Source: Bacteroidota bacterium (GTDB lineage Bacteria; Bacteroidota; Bacteroidia; Chitinophagales; Chitinophagaceae). From it: a DNA stretch of 62,214 nucleotides. Positions 54,887 through 62,214 of this stretch are shown here, piece by piece. Positions within the stretch are counted from its first letter, which is position 1. Each line of letters opens with the position of its first letter. The notes beneath the pieces were generated by a model that was not told where the DNA came from, ran no database searches, and worked only from the letters and a program-made list of their open reading frames with translations. The stretch is taken from contig JAEZZY010000083.1 of assembly GCA_023418315.1 (NCBI GenBank), positions 1 to 62,214 of the forward strand, given 5' to 3'. Both the position numbers and the translations under genes were made by a program.

Positions 54887-55621
54887 TTACAAACTATACG
54901 CTACGCCTATATTTCCGAAGATATTGTACATCTTAAAACTGACCCCGTTAAAGGAAGAAGGAAAAACGGGAAGCAAGCCCCATTGCACCTGCGCTGCCAC
55001 AGCCCATTTTGGGGCTATATCATGTGCTATGCCTGCATGGATACCTATATCCCACCGGTTTTCCCGGGCTGAAAAATCAAATTCTGCGGAAGCAATCGCT
55101 ACTTTTTCGCCTAAAGAACCGCCATTCCTTATATACCCGTCAGATACCTTTCCTTCAAATTTGGGACGGAGCAAATACGCCATATACATACCCAGTTTAT
55201 AATGCCATTTTTCAGCCGGTGTCCATTGCAGATAAACAGGCAAGGTCAGATAAATATTGCGCACGCTTGTTTGATTTCTACCGGAGAAAACGCCCTCCAA
55301 TCTATCCTTGCCTGAATGAATAATCGTAGGCATGTAAGCCACGCTGTCTCTTACGCGCATCGCTTTAAAATCTACCCGCAAGCCGTACCCCAGCATCCAA
55401 TGATTTTTGACTTTGTATAGCCCTTCATAGCCAAATGAAGGGGCGAATAAGGGACTATAACCATAGATTTTTCGGATAGTAGCCGGCAACCCTATGGGGC
55501 TAACCGCACCGATATTATAGCCCACTACTGCCTGATGCCGTATTTTTCCTACAGCAGGAACTTGCGCCAATGAAGTGCAGGCAGTGGATACCAAAAGAAA
55601 CGGCAGGATATTTCTCAGCAT
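54887..55621 (-). CDS. Outer-membrane beta-barrel protein paired with a PCMD lipoprotein
   Basis: The 244-residue protein has a signal peptide (cleavage near TSLAQ, residue 20) and barrel-like alternating strands (HQAVVGYNIGAVSP, NHWMLGYGLRVDFKAMRV, WHYKLGMYMAYLLRPKFEGK), ending GNIGVAYSL. It resembles the PorT-like/outer-membrane barrel proteins that follow PCMD-domain genes. It begins six bases after the PCMD gene and is likely its partner. Confidence 0.75.
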   Translation of the reverse strand: MLRNILPFLLVSTACTSLAQVPAVGKIRHQAVVGYNIGAVSPIGLPATIRKIYGYSPLFAPSFGYEGLYKVKNHWMLGYGLRVDFKAMRVRDSVAYMPTIIHSGKDRLEGVFSGRNQTSVRNIYLTLPVYLQWTPAEKWHYKLGMYMAYLLRPKFEGKVSDGYIRNGGSLGEKVAIASAEFDFSARENRWDIGIHAGIAHDIAPKWAVAAQVQWGLLPVFPSSFNGVSFKMYNIFGNIGVAYSL

Positions 55622-55627
55622 GTGTTT

Positions 55628-56671
55628 TTATTTTAGGATTCTTAAACTATCTACCACCAAGCGGCTGCCTATAGCGCCTGCATAATTAGCACCATCGGCA
55701 CTGGAAGAAGCTACAATGGTGAGCATAAGCTGATCTCCGGCGGGTACTCCTGTATAATCAAACGGGAGGTCGAAGCGTGTGAAATCCGTTTGTTCGGAGC
55801 CATCTGCCAATACTGCTTTTGCCACGATGCGTGCGGAGGTAAGCACATTCGTACCGTCCAGTTTTTCCGTGCCGTTGTATAATACGGCATACAAAGCACA
55901 GCGGTCTTTTTTGCCTGCGATGACGGTTCCGTCTCTCTCCTGAAAATCTGCACCGGACGTATATTTATAATATCCGGTAAACATCTTGGGCTGACCATTA
56001 TAAGACTGCCCAAACTGTGTAGCGGCAAGAGGATGGGTAAAGGCTACGGAGGAGTTAAAATCACCGATGAACAAAGAACCGGGAAATAATTTAATCCCTA
56101 TAAGTTCCGAAAGAGCATTGCCTTTGAGCGTAATAATTTCTGCGGCAAGGCTTCCCTCATAACCGTCTGTAGTGGCGCGCATAGGATAGGCATCTGCCTT
56201 TTTTTCTACACCTGACAGGGCAATGCCGGGGTTTCCTGATGACCAGATCTGCACCCTGTCTGTTTCCATTGGGAATTGATATTTCTCTGTGGGATGTGCC
56301 TCCCATTTTTCAAAATTAAAGGTCCAATTGCCCATAGATACGACCTCGACGGTATAATTTTTTTTGTTAATTCCGGATTGGGAAGTAACGGTATAAATTA
56401 CGGGCTCGGTAAAATGAACGGTATCGCCGGAGGCAGGTGTTACCGTAGCGCCGGAGGACAAGGAAATCACCGGTGCAATGCCCCGGCTATAGGCATCGGG
56501 CTTCAGGTGCAGGTAAATTTTTCTGCCTGCCTGGTCTATCACGGGTGGCGATATCGTCAAAGATGAATTTAAGTAAAAAGCTTCGATATCCGCTTCCGGA
56601 TTTAAGGGTGCGTTTTTAATGCAGGATTGCAAAAAAGAAACCGCTATAACCACGTATAAAAATCGTTTCAT
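55628..56671 (-). CDS. PCMD-domain lipoprotein (putative carbohydrate metabolism domain)
   Basis: The 347-residue protein has a lipoprotein signal (cysteine 17 in LQSC), an Ig-like/DUF4625-type middle (SGATVTPASGDTVHFTEP, YTVTSQSGINKKNYTVEV) and a C-terminal PCMD domain (WTFNFEKWE at the start, LFPGSLFIGDFN, FTGYYKYTSGADFQERDG, DQLMLTIVASSSADGANYAG). PCMD proteins are common in Bacteroidota glycan systems; the catalytic role, if any, is unproven. Confidence 0.85.
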   Translation of the reverse strand: MKRFLYVVIAVSFLQSCIKNAPLNPEADIEAFYLNSSLTISPPVIDQAGRKIYLHLKPDAYSRGIAPVISLSSGATVTPASGDTVHFTEPVIYTVTSQSGINKKNYTVEVVSMGNWTFNFEKWEAHPTEKYQFPMETDRVQIWSSGNPGIALSGVEKKADAYPMRATTDGYEGSLAAEIITLKGNALSELIGIKLFPGSLFIGDFNSSVAFTHPLAATQFGQSYNGQPKMFTGYYKYTSGADFQERDGTVIAGKKDRCALYAVLYNGTEKLDGTNVLTSARIVAKAVLADGSEQTDFTRFDLPFDYTGVPAGDQLMLTIVASSSADGANYAGAIGSRLVVDSLRILK

Positions 56672-57011
56672 AAAGAATCAGCTAAAGATAATACAAGACC
56701 TTATTTACTTAAAAAAAATATCCAAAAATCCCATACATTCTATATACATTTCTTTGTTTTTTCAAGATAGGTGTACTATTTTGGGAACTTATGGTATTCC
56801 ATTTCAATAATGGAATTGGATTTAACAGAAAGAAAGGATAGAAAACAGCTAAGGACATAGGGGGAAGATAGACGAACGCACTGCCACCCATTACATTTTG
56901 GTACTAATTTAGGATGTTACTTGCTACTTAATTATGCACCGGATTCAATTTCTTTAACGCTAAAAGGGGAAGCCGAAAACCTGTTTAGAGTAGGCAAAAA
57001 TATTTGTAAAA
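56672..57011. other. Intergenic region between the divergent PCMD gene and the glycine-rich protein gene
   Basis: No gene is supported in these 340 bases. A hairpin ATTCCATT/AATGGAAT lies at 56796-56816 with a five-base loop. TATCTTTA on the minus strand at 56683-56690 may be the PCMD -7 box. Before the plus-strand gene, AATATTTG close to 57000 is the only -7-like sequence seen. Confidence 0.5.
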
Positions 57012-60000
57012 ATGAACGTAAAACATTTATGCATCATTCAGAAAAGATGGAAGATGTTGTCTTTTCTTTCGATGTTTATTGTGGCAGGGCTAACGGGTAA
57101 TGCGCAGGTATATACATTTACCAACTGCGGTGCTACCGGCATTAACGGCCCTACCCAAACGGACATCAACAACACATACGGCGCTACCAACTTATCGGGA
57201 AGCGTTACCGTATCAGGAGGGATTCAGCAATGGTCCGTTCCTGTTGGCGGGCTGTATAAAATTGAAGTATATGGGGCCAATGGTTATGGTCCTTTTAGCG
57301 GCCGCGGTGCCTACATGAGCGGCGAATTTAATTTCAATGCGAGCGATGTCCTGAATATATTAGTAGGGCAGCAAGGCGGTTGCTGTGTAGGCAGTGGTAC
57401 AGAACAATATGGCGGCGGCGGCGGTAGCTTTGTGGTTACATCTACTAATACGCCTTTGATTATAGCCGGCGGGGGTGGCGGAGCGAATGGAGTTAGTTCC
57501 ATTCCTGCCAACGCAGATGCCTCTATAACCACATCGGGGAATGCCGGAAGCGGCACTTCTACTTCCGGTGCGGGGGGGACAAATGGCAATGGCGGTGCCG
57601 GTGGCGGTAATGCCGGCGGCGGCGGTGGATTTTTAACTGATGGTACGGTAGCCAGTGCTATTGCCAGTGGAAAAGCGTTTATGAATGGAGGTATCGGAGG
57701 TACTTCTGCTGGTTCCGGAGGATTTGGAGGATTTGGCGGCGGCGGTGGTGCTGACTCGTACAACAATCGCCGGGGCGGAGGCGGCGGCGGTTATAGCGGC
57801 GGCGGCGGCGGTGCCTCCTCCACTACAAACGCAGAAATAGGCGGCGGCGGCGGCTCTTACAATTCAGGATCCAATCAAATCAATACCCCCGGATTAGGAA
57901 CAGGGCATGGAATGGTAGTTATCACTTTATTGCAGCAAGCAGTTAGCGTACCTCATAATGTCGGAGCAACTGGTTTGCCCAGTTTGTCGGCAGGTATATG
58001 CTCCGGTAATCAGCCAGTAAGTGTGAGGGTGAGAAATTTTGGAAATAATTTCATTGATTCGGTTAAAATAGCATGGGAAGTAAACGGTGTGCTTCAATCG
58101 GATAATTGGTACCAAGTAGGTATAGATACATTCCCTACAGCGCCCTATGACACCGTCATTAACGTAGGTTCGTACAATTTTGCTTCAGGAACTCATACAG
58201 TAAGGGCATGGACTTCTCTTCCCAATAACCAATTGGACACGGTAACCAGCAATGATACGATAACGTTTTCTATCACCCCGAGCCTTGGAGGTACTTACAC
58301 ACTCAACTCAGCCGGTGGTGCAGATTATCAAACATTTAGTGCTTTTGTGAGTGATTTGAACACGTATGGTATTTGTGGCCCCGTAGTATTAAACGTAGCG
58401 CCAGGTAGTGGACCTTATACTGAACAGATAGAATTCTCTTCTGCCATAGGTTCGGATGCTACCAATACCATCACCATCAACGGGAACGGCAATACGCTGA
58501 CGATGAGTGCCCCCACAAGTGGGTATGCTACCGTAAACCTCAATGGTGCGGATTATATCACCTTCAACAACCTGACGATAGAAGCGCTGGGTAGCAACGG
58601 CTTTGGGGTGCATTTGATGAATGGCGCGGATAATAACACGTTTAGAAATTGTATTATCAACGCCAATCCGACCGGTACAAGTACTACCTCTGCCGGTGTA
58701 TCCATGAGTGGCTCTACTACATCGTACTCTACAGCCGGCACGAATGGCAGCAACAACCTGTTTGACAGTTGTACGGTATCTGGCGGTTATTTTGGTTTTG
58801 CTTTTTATTCTGCATCCGGTGCTGCCGGAGATTCTATGAACAACATCACCAACTGTACGATAAAGGACTACTATGTATATGGTTCTTATAACTACTATCA
58901 GCACAGCGCTACGATTTCCAATAACATCTTCGACAGGGCTACACGGGCAACAGTGAGCACAGCTTATGGTGTGATGCTTACTACCGGTTCTGAAAACATG
59001 CTGGTGGAAAAGAACACGATCCGAAATATGTTCCCGGGCAGCAATTCGGGAACCGGTTATTTGTTGTATTGTTCCGCAGATGGTTCGGTGGGAAGAGAGA
59101 ATAAGTTCTTCAACAACCTGATCTATAATATAGGCGGTAACGGTACGCTGGCAGGACTTTACCTAACGGGTGCCGACCATGTACAGGCATATAACAATAC
59201 CATTGTATTGGATGACATTACGGCTACAGGCGGCACTACCTATGGTATCTATAACACCGGTACGGTAGGCGGTATAGATATTCAGAACAATATCATCTAC
59301 ATCACCCGCGGGGGCAGCGGTACCAAATACTGCCTATACTTCTCCGGCGCAGGCGCTAAGAACTCCAACTATAACAACCTGTACATGGGTTCTACTTCAG
59401 GCAGCAACTCTATAGGTTACATCGGTTCGGCGCAGGCATCTTTATCTGCATGGCAATCGGCCACGGGAGCAGGCAGCCCCTATGATGCCAACAGCCTGGA
59501 TATAGACCCCATATTTGCAAACCCTGCAACAGGCGATTTTACCCCTACTAATGGTTCGTTGGATAATTTAGGGATTCCTCTTGCATCTATAGTGGATGAT
59601 ATCACCGGAGCGCCAAGAAACCCCAGCACTCCTGATATGGGAGCGATAGAGTTTACCGTACCCTTCTGTACCGGTACACCAAGCCATGTTACCATATCCG
59701 GCCCCAGCATCGTGTGTCCTAATGAGCCTATATTCCTTACTGCATCCGGCAATCAGACAGGTATCGGCATCAGCTACGACTGGCAGTTTGATGATGGAAC
59801 AGGTTGGCAACCTTCAGGCGTTACCAGCGTTTCTTATATTTTATCAACAGGTATTACGCAGCCTACGGACTATAGGATGATTACCTATTGCATTAATAGT
59901 GGTCAGTTCGACACATCGAATGTAATCTCCATAGCCGTAAATGGTAATTTCATGAATTGTTATTGCACTCCTACAGGTGGAAATATCTATACCTATGGCA

Positions 60001-62214
60001 TTGATAATTTCTCTACCTCAGGTGGATGGATCAACATCAACAACCAGGGTACAGGAGCTACAACTGGCGGTTATACCGATTACAGTGCCACACACATGCT
60101 TTCTACTTCCATAGGCAGCACCATTACCCTAAATGCTAACGCAGTAGGAACTTCTACCTATGGATGGGCTGTATGGGTGGACTGGAATAAAAACGGACGT
60201 TTCGACGATCCGGGTGAAACTGTATATAACTCAACATCGTATATGAACGCTATACCGGCTAATACTACTTTCAGCGTTCCCGCCTTGGACGGAAATGGTA
60301 TGCCGGTGGATACCGGATACCGCAAGATGCGTATAGTTGCTGACCTTCTTAACAGCAACCCATCTGCCAATATCTGTAATGCCACTACAATTGGCTATCC
60401 TGAATGGGAAGATTATATGGTGAATATAGTAGCTCCACCTACCTGTCTTCCTCCTACTGCGCTGTATGCATCCAATGTATTGTACAACAGTGCAGACCTT
60501 TACTGGACAGACAATAACGGCGCTCTTAGCTGGATACTCGAATACGGACCTTCTCCACTTACGCAGGGTACCGGTACTATTGTTACTACCACTACCAATC
60601 CACACAGCATACTTAGCGGATTGACACCCAATACGAATTATGATTTCTATGTAAGGTCGGTATGCGCTCCCGGTATAGATACCAGCTTAGCAGCCATGGG
60701 CAGCTTCCTAACGCCTTGCTCTACATTTACGACTCCGTTTGTCGAGTCATTCAATGGAACCACTACGCCTAGTTGCTGGACGAATAGCGCAGCAGCCCCT
60801 CCTTACGGATGGATGTTTGGTACCGGCTACAGCTCTCCAGGTTATGACGTAAGCGGCGCTACCGATCATACCGGTTCTATGGGAAGTACCTTTGCATGGG
60901 TAGATGGCTCTTATGTAACGGCAAATCAAACGGCTGTATTGACCTCTCCTATTATTGACTTTTCCACACTGACCATCCCACAACTTAGGTACTATGTAAT
61001 CAGCTATGGACCGCAGACAACCGGTAACAATAAGCTGATAGTAGATGCTTATGATTTCAATATCTCCGATTGGGTACAGATAGATTCCATCCAGCAAAAT
61101 TTCAGCTCTGCTGCATGGCAAGAAAGAGTATTGCCACTTTCTACCCTAACTTCTACTATGACTCAATTGAGGTTCACCTATACGGGCTTGGCCGCAACTC
61201 CATTCTATAATGATATTATTATAGACGATATCCATATTGAGCAAACGCCTACATGCCCTGCTCCTAACACATTAGCAGCCAGCAATCCTACTACTTCCTC
61301 TCTGGATTTGAGCTGGGTTTCTACCTCTACTGCTACGCAATATCAGATAGAGTATGCTCCGAATGTAACCTCCTTCACCCCGGGCATCGGTTTCGGTACA
61401 GTGGTAGGACCTTCAGGAGTTACCAATCCTTATACCGTTAGCGGGCTTAGTGCAAGCACTCCTTATACCTTCTTCGTAAGAGATATATGCGGTGCCAATG
61501 ATACAAGTGCGTGGTTAGGCCCGATAACAGCAACTACCGCCTTCCCTGCCTTCCCGCCTAATGATAGCTGCGGCGCTCCCGTGGACATCAGCAACGGACT
61601 GTTGTATGCAGGTAGCAACGTGAATGGTACGCCTTCCATCGCTCCTTGTAATACTACTGCCATTCCTGATGACGTATGGTACACCTTCACTACCGGAAAC
61701 CTCACAGGATCGGTAACTGTAACCGTAACTACCGTAACTTCAGGAGATGTGGTGATACAAGCCCTTACAGGTACTTGCGGCGGCACCATGACCCCCATGA
61801 TTCCTACGGCATCTACCACCTTAGGTACTAACGGTTGTATAGACGGCCCCGCTGCCGGTGTGGAATTTGGCACTTATACCGTAGCTGCCAATACCACCTA
61901 CTACGTTCGGGTATATTCCTATACCAATACCCCCGGCTCCTTTACCATTCAAGCTACCGGCGCTCCACTTGCCATCAAGCTGGAGAAACTGACAGCCATG
62001 AACGCAGGTGCAGCCAACAAAGTAGAATGGACTACACTCTCCGAAGAACGCAGCGATAAATTTGAACTGGAACGCAGCGCAGATGGCAAACATTTCGCTA
62101 AGATCTACGAAAAACAAGCGAACGGAGAAGCAAGCCGCTATACCTATATGGACAACAATCCTGTAAAAGGTATGAACTACTACCGCCTGCGTATGACGGA
62201 AGCGAATGGTAAGG
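57012..62214 (+). CDS. Giant multi-domain secreted protein with ALK/LTK-like glycine-rich domain; 3' end outside the window
   Basis: ATG 57012 opens a frame of 1734 codons that runs to the window end without a stop; I checked the frame at the start, near 57.8, 59.5, 60.7 and 62.2 kb. In order: signal peptide (cleavage near GNAQ, residue 32); glycine-rich domain (about 70-303) with IEVYGANG, GRGAYMSGEFNF, LNILVGQQGG and PLIIAGGGGG; CARDB-like domain (about 313-423); right-handed beta-helix (about 427-884, many N/T/I-rich rungs); Ig-like (885-977); GEVED (987-1140, WVDWNKNGRFDDPGE); fibronectin III (1142-1233); MAM/jelly-roll-like (1235-1413); second fibronectin III (1415-1510); PPC-like (1512-1653); and KVEWTTLSEERSDKFELERS, the segment that usually precedes a T9SS sorting domain. 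Confidence 0.9.
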   Translation, partial: MNVKHLCIIQKRWKMLSFLSMFIVAGLTGNAQVYTFTNCGATGINGPTQTDINNTYGATNLSGSVTVSGGIQQWSVPVGGLYKIEVYGANGYGPFSGRGAYMSGEFNFNASDVLNILVGQQGGCCVGSGTEQYGGGGGSFVVTSTNTPLIIAGGGGGANGVSSIPANADASITTSGNAGSGTSTSGAGGTNGNGGAGGGNAGGGGGFLTDGTVASAIASGKAFMNGGIGGTSAGSGGFGGFGGGGGADSYNNRRGGGGGGYSGGGGGASSTTNAEIGGGGGSYNSGSNQINTPGLGTGHGMVVITLLQQAVSVPHNVGATGLPSLSAGICSGNQPVSVRVRNFGNNFIDSVKIAWEVNGVLQSDNWYQVGIDTFPTAPYDTVINVGSYNFASGTHTVRAWTSLPNNQLDTVTSNDTITFSITPSLGGTYTLNSAGGADYQTFSAFVSDLNTYGICGPVVLNVAPGSGPYTEQIEFSSAIGSDATNTITINGNGNTLTMSAPTSGYATVNLNGADYITFNNLTIEALGSNGFGVHLMNGADNNTFRNCIINANPTGTSTTSAGVSMSGSTTSYSTAGTNGSNNLFDSCTVSGGYFGFAFYSASGAAGDSMNNITNCTIKDYYVYGSYNYYQHSATISNNIFDRATRATVSTAYGVMLTTGSENMLVEKNTIRNMFPGSNSGTGYLLYCSADGSVGRENKFFNNLIYNIGGNGTLAGLYLTGADHVQAYNNTIVLDDITATGGTTYGIYNTGTVGGIDIQNNIIYITRGGSGTKYCLYFSGAGAKNSNYNNLYMGSTSGSNSIGYIGSAQASLSAWQSATGAGSPYDANSLDIDPIFANPATGDFTPTNGSLDNLGIPLASIVDDITGAPRNPSTPDMGAIEFTVPFCTGTPSHVTISGPSIVCPNEPIFLTASGNQTGIGISYDWQFDDGTGWQPSGVTSVSYILSTGITQPTDYRMITYCINSGQFDTSNVISIAVNGNFMNCYCTPTGGNIYTYGIDNFSTSGGWININNQGTGATTGGYTDYSATHMLSTSIGSTITLNANAVGTSTYGWAVWVDWNKNGRFDDPGETVYNSTSYMNAIPANTTFSVPALDGNGMPVDTGYRKMRIVADLLNSNPSANICNATTIGYPEWEDYMVNIVAPPTCLPPTALYASNVLYNSADLYWTDNNGALSWILEYGPSPLTQGTGTIVTTTTNPHSILSGLTPNTNYDFYVRSVCAPGIDTSLAAMGSFLTPCSTFTTPFVESFNGTTTPSCWTNSAAAPPYGWMFGTGYSSPGYDVSGATDHTGSMGSTFAWVDGSYVTANQTAVLTSPIIDFSTLTIPQLRYYVISYGPQTTGNNKLIVDAYDFNISDWVQIDSIQQNFSSAAWQERVLPLSTLTSTMTQLRFTYTGLAATPFYNDIIIDDIHIEQTPTCPAPNTLAASNPTTSSLDLSWVSTSTATQYQIEYAPNVTSFTPGIGFGTVVGPSGVTNPYTVSGLSASTPYTFFVRDICGANDTSAWLGPITATTAFPAFPPNDSCGAPVDISNGLLYAGSNVNGTPSIAPCNTTAIPDDVWYTFTTGNLTGSVTVTVTTVTSGDVVIQALTGTCGGTMTPMIPTASTTLGTNGCIDGPAAGVEFGTYTVAANTTYYVRVYSYTNTPGSFTIQATGAPLAIKLEKLTAMNAGAANKVEWTTLSEERSDKFELERSADGKHFAKIYEKQANGEASRYTYMDNNPVKGMNYYRLRMTEANGK
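57411..57855 (+). repeat. In-frame GGC/GGN tracts coding polyglycine
   Basis: Short runs of repeated GGC occur at about 57411-57423, 57617-57630, 57736-57751, 57774-57809 and 57838-57853. They encode runs of four to seven glycines. Because the unit is three bases, slippage would lengthen or shorten the glycine runs without shifting the frame. The reverse strand reads as a spurious proline-rich ORF. Confidence 0.8.

Noticed and set aside
57311..57766. Minus-strand ORF coding for a very proline-rich protein of 151 residues
   Set aside because: It is the mirror image of the glycine-rich coding region; GGC/GGN read backwards gives proline. No start signal or family likeness.
1..62214. tRNA, rRNA, CRISPR arrays and insertion sequences
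   Set aside because: No cloverleaf, regularly spaced repeat or transposase was recognised on reading both strands; a tRNAscan or CRISPR finder run was not possible.

Overview
The window looks like chromosomal DNA from a member of the Bacteroidota, most likely near the Chitinophagales. The signs are: secreted proteins ending in type IX secretion (T9SS) sorting domains, a gliding-motility-type C-terminal domain, a darA/darB (dialkylresorcinol/flexirubin) pair, a PCMD-domain lipoprotein, a queuine transglycosylase without zinc cysteines, and repeated TAnnTTTG -7 promoter boxes with almost no Shine-Dalgarno sequences. No tRNA, rRNA, CRISPR array or insertion sequence was recognised. Both edges cut through genes for secreted proteins.

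Layout. 1-1.2 kb: start of a secreted protein, then a monooxygenase-like protein coupled to a SET-domain protein. 1.3-7.6 kb: an RND tripartite efflux operon (tolC-like, adaptor, pump) with a MarR regulator; matching 14-bp near-palindromes lie in front of both transcription units. 7.8-13.2 kb: a T9SS cargo protein, a PafA-like phosphatase, an internally deleted LuxR-type response-regulator remnant, a PhnA-family zinc-ribbon protein and tgt. 13.4-16.1 kb: an A+T-rich restriction-modification island ending in a truncated third gene. 16.3-34.8 kb: mostly envelope and central metabolism (OmpH-like lipoprotein, APC permease, heptose-7-phosphate kinase, a bicarbonate-type SulP/carbonic anhydrase pair, SurA-like chaperone, sugar epimerase, SPFH/ribbon-helix-helix pair, nadK, BamA-like protein, folB, acyl-CoA carboxylase beta subunit, geranylgeranyl-reductase-like flavoprotein) with an A+T-rich nuclease-like DUF5655 gene among them.

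34.8-46.5 kb is a surface-polysaccharide locus. A leftward operon encodes two GT4 glycosyltransferases and an O-antigen ligase/polymerase. A divergent rightward operon encodes an ABC exporter (Wzm/Wzt type) and an 1177-residue multi-module glycosyltransferase. Convergent to that is an AlgI/AlgJ-like O-acetylation pair. Together they could build, export, ligate and acetylate one glycan.

46.6-49.9 kb: darA/darB and recA. 50-62 kb: two very large secreted proteins, one a PKD-repeat protein with a type B sorting domain and one (open at the window edge) carrying an ALK/LTK-like glycine-rich domain followed by a beta-helix, GEVED and fibronectin III modules. Between them is a PCMD lipoprotein / outer-membrane barrel pair.

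The best candidates for something undescribed are the ALK-like glycine-rich surface protein, the triple-module glycosyltransferase coupled to an ABC exporter, the SPFH/ribbon-helix-helix pair, and the SET/monooxygenase pair. No gene cluster here clearly forms a wholly new system.
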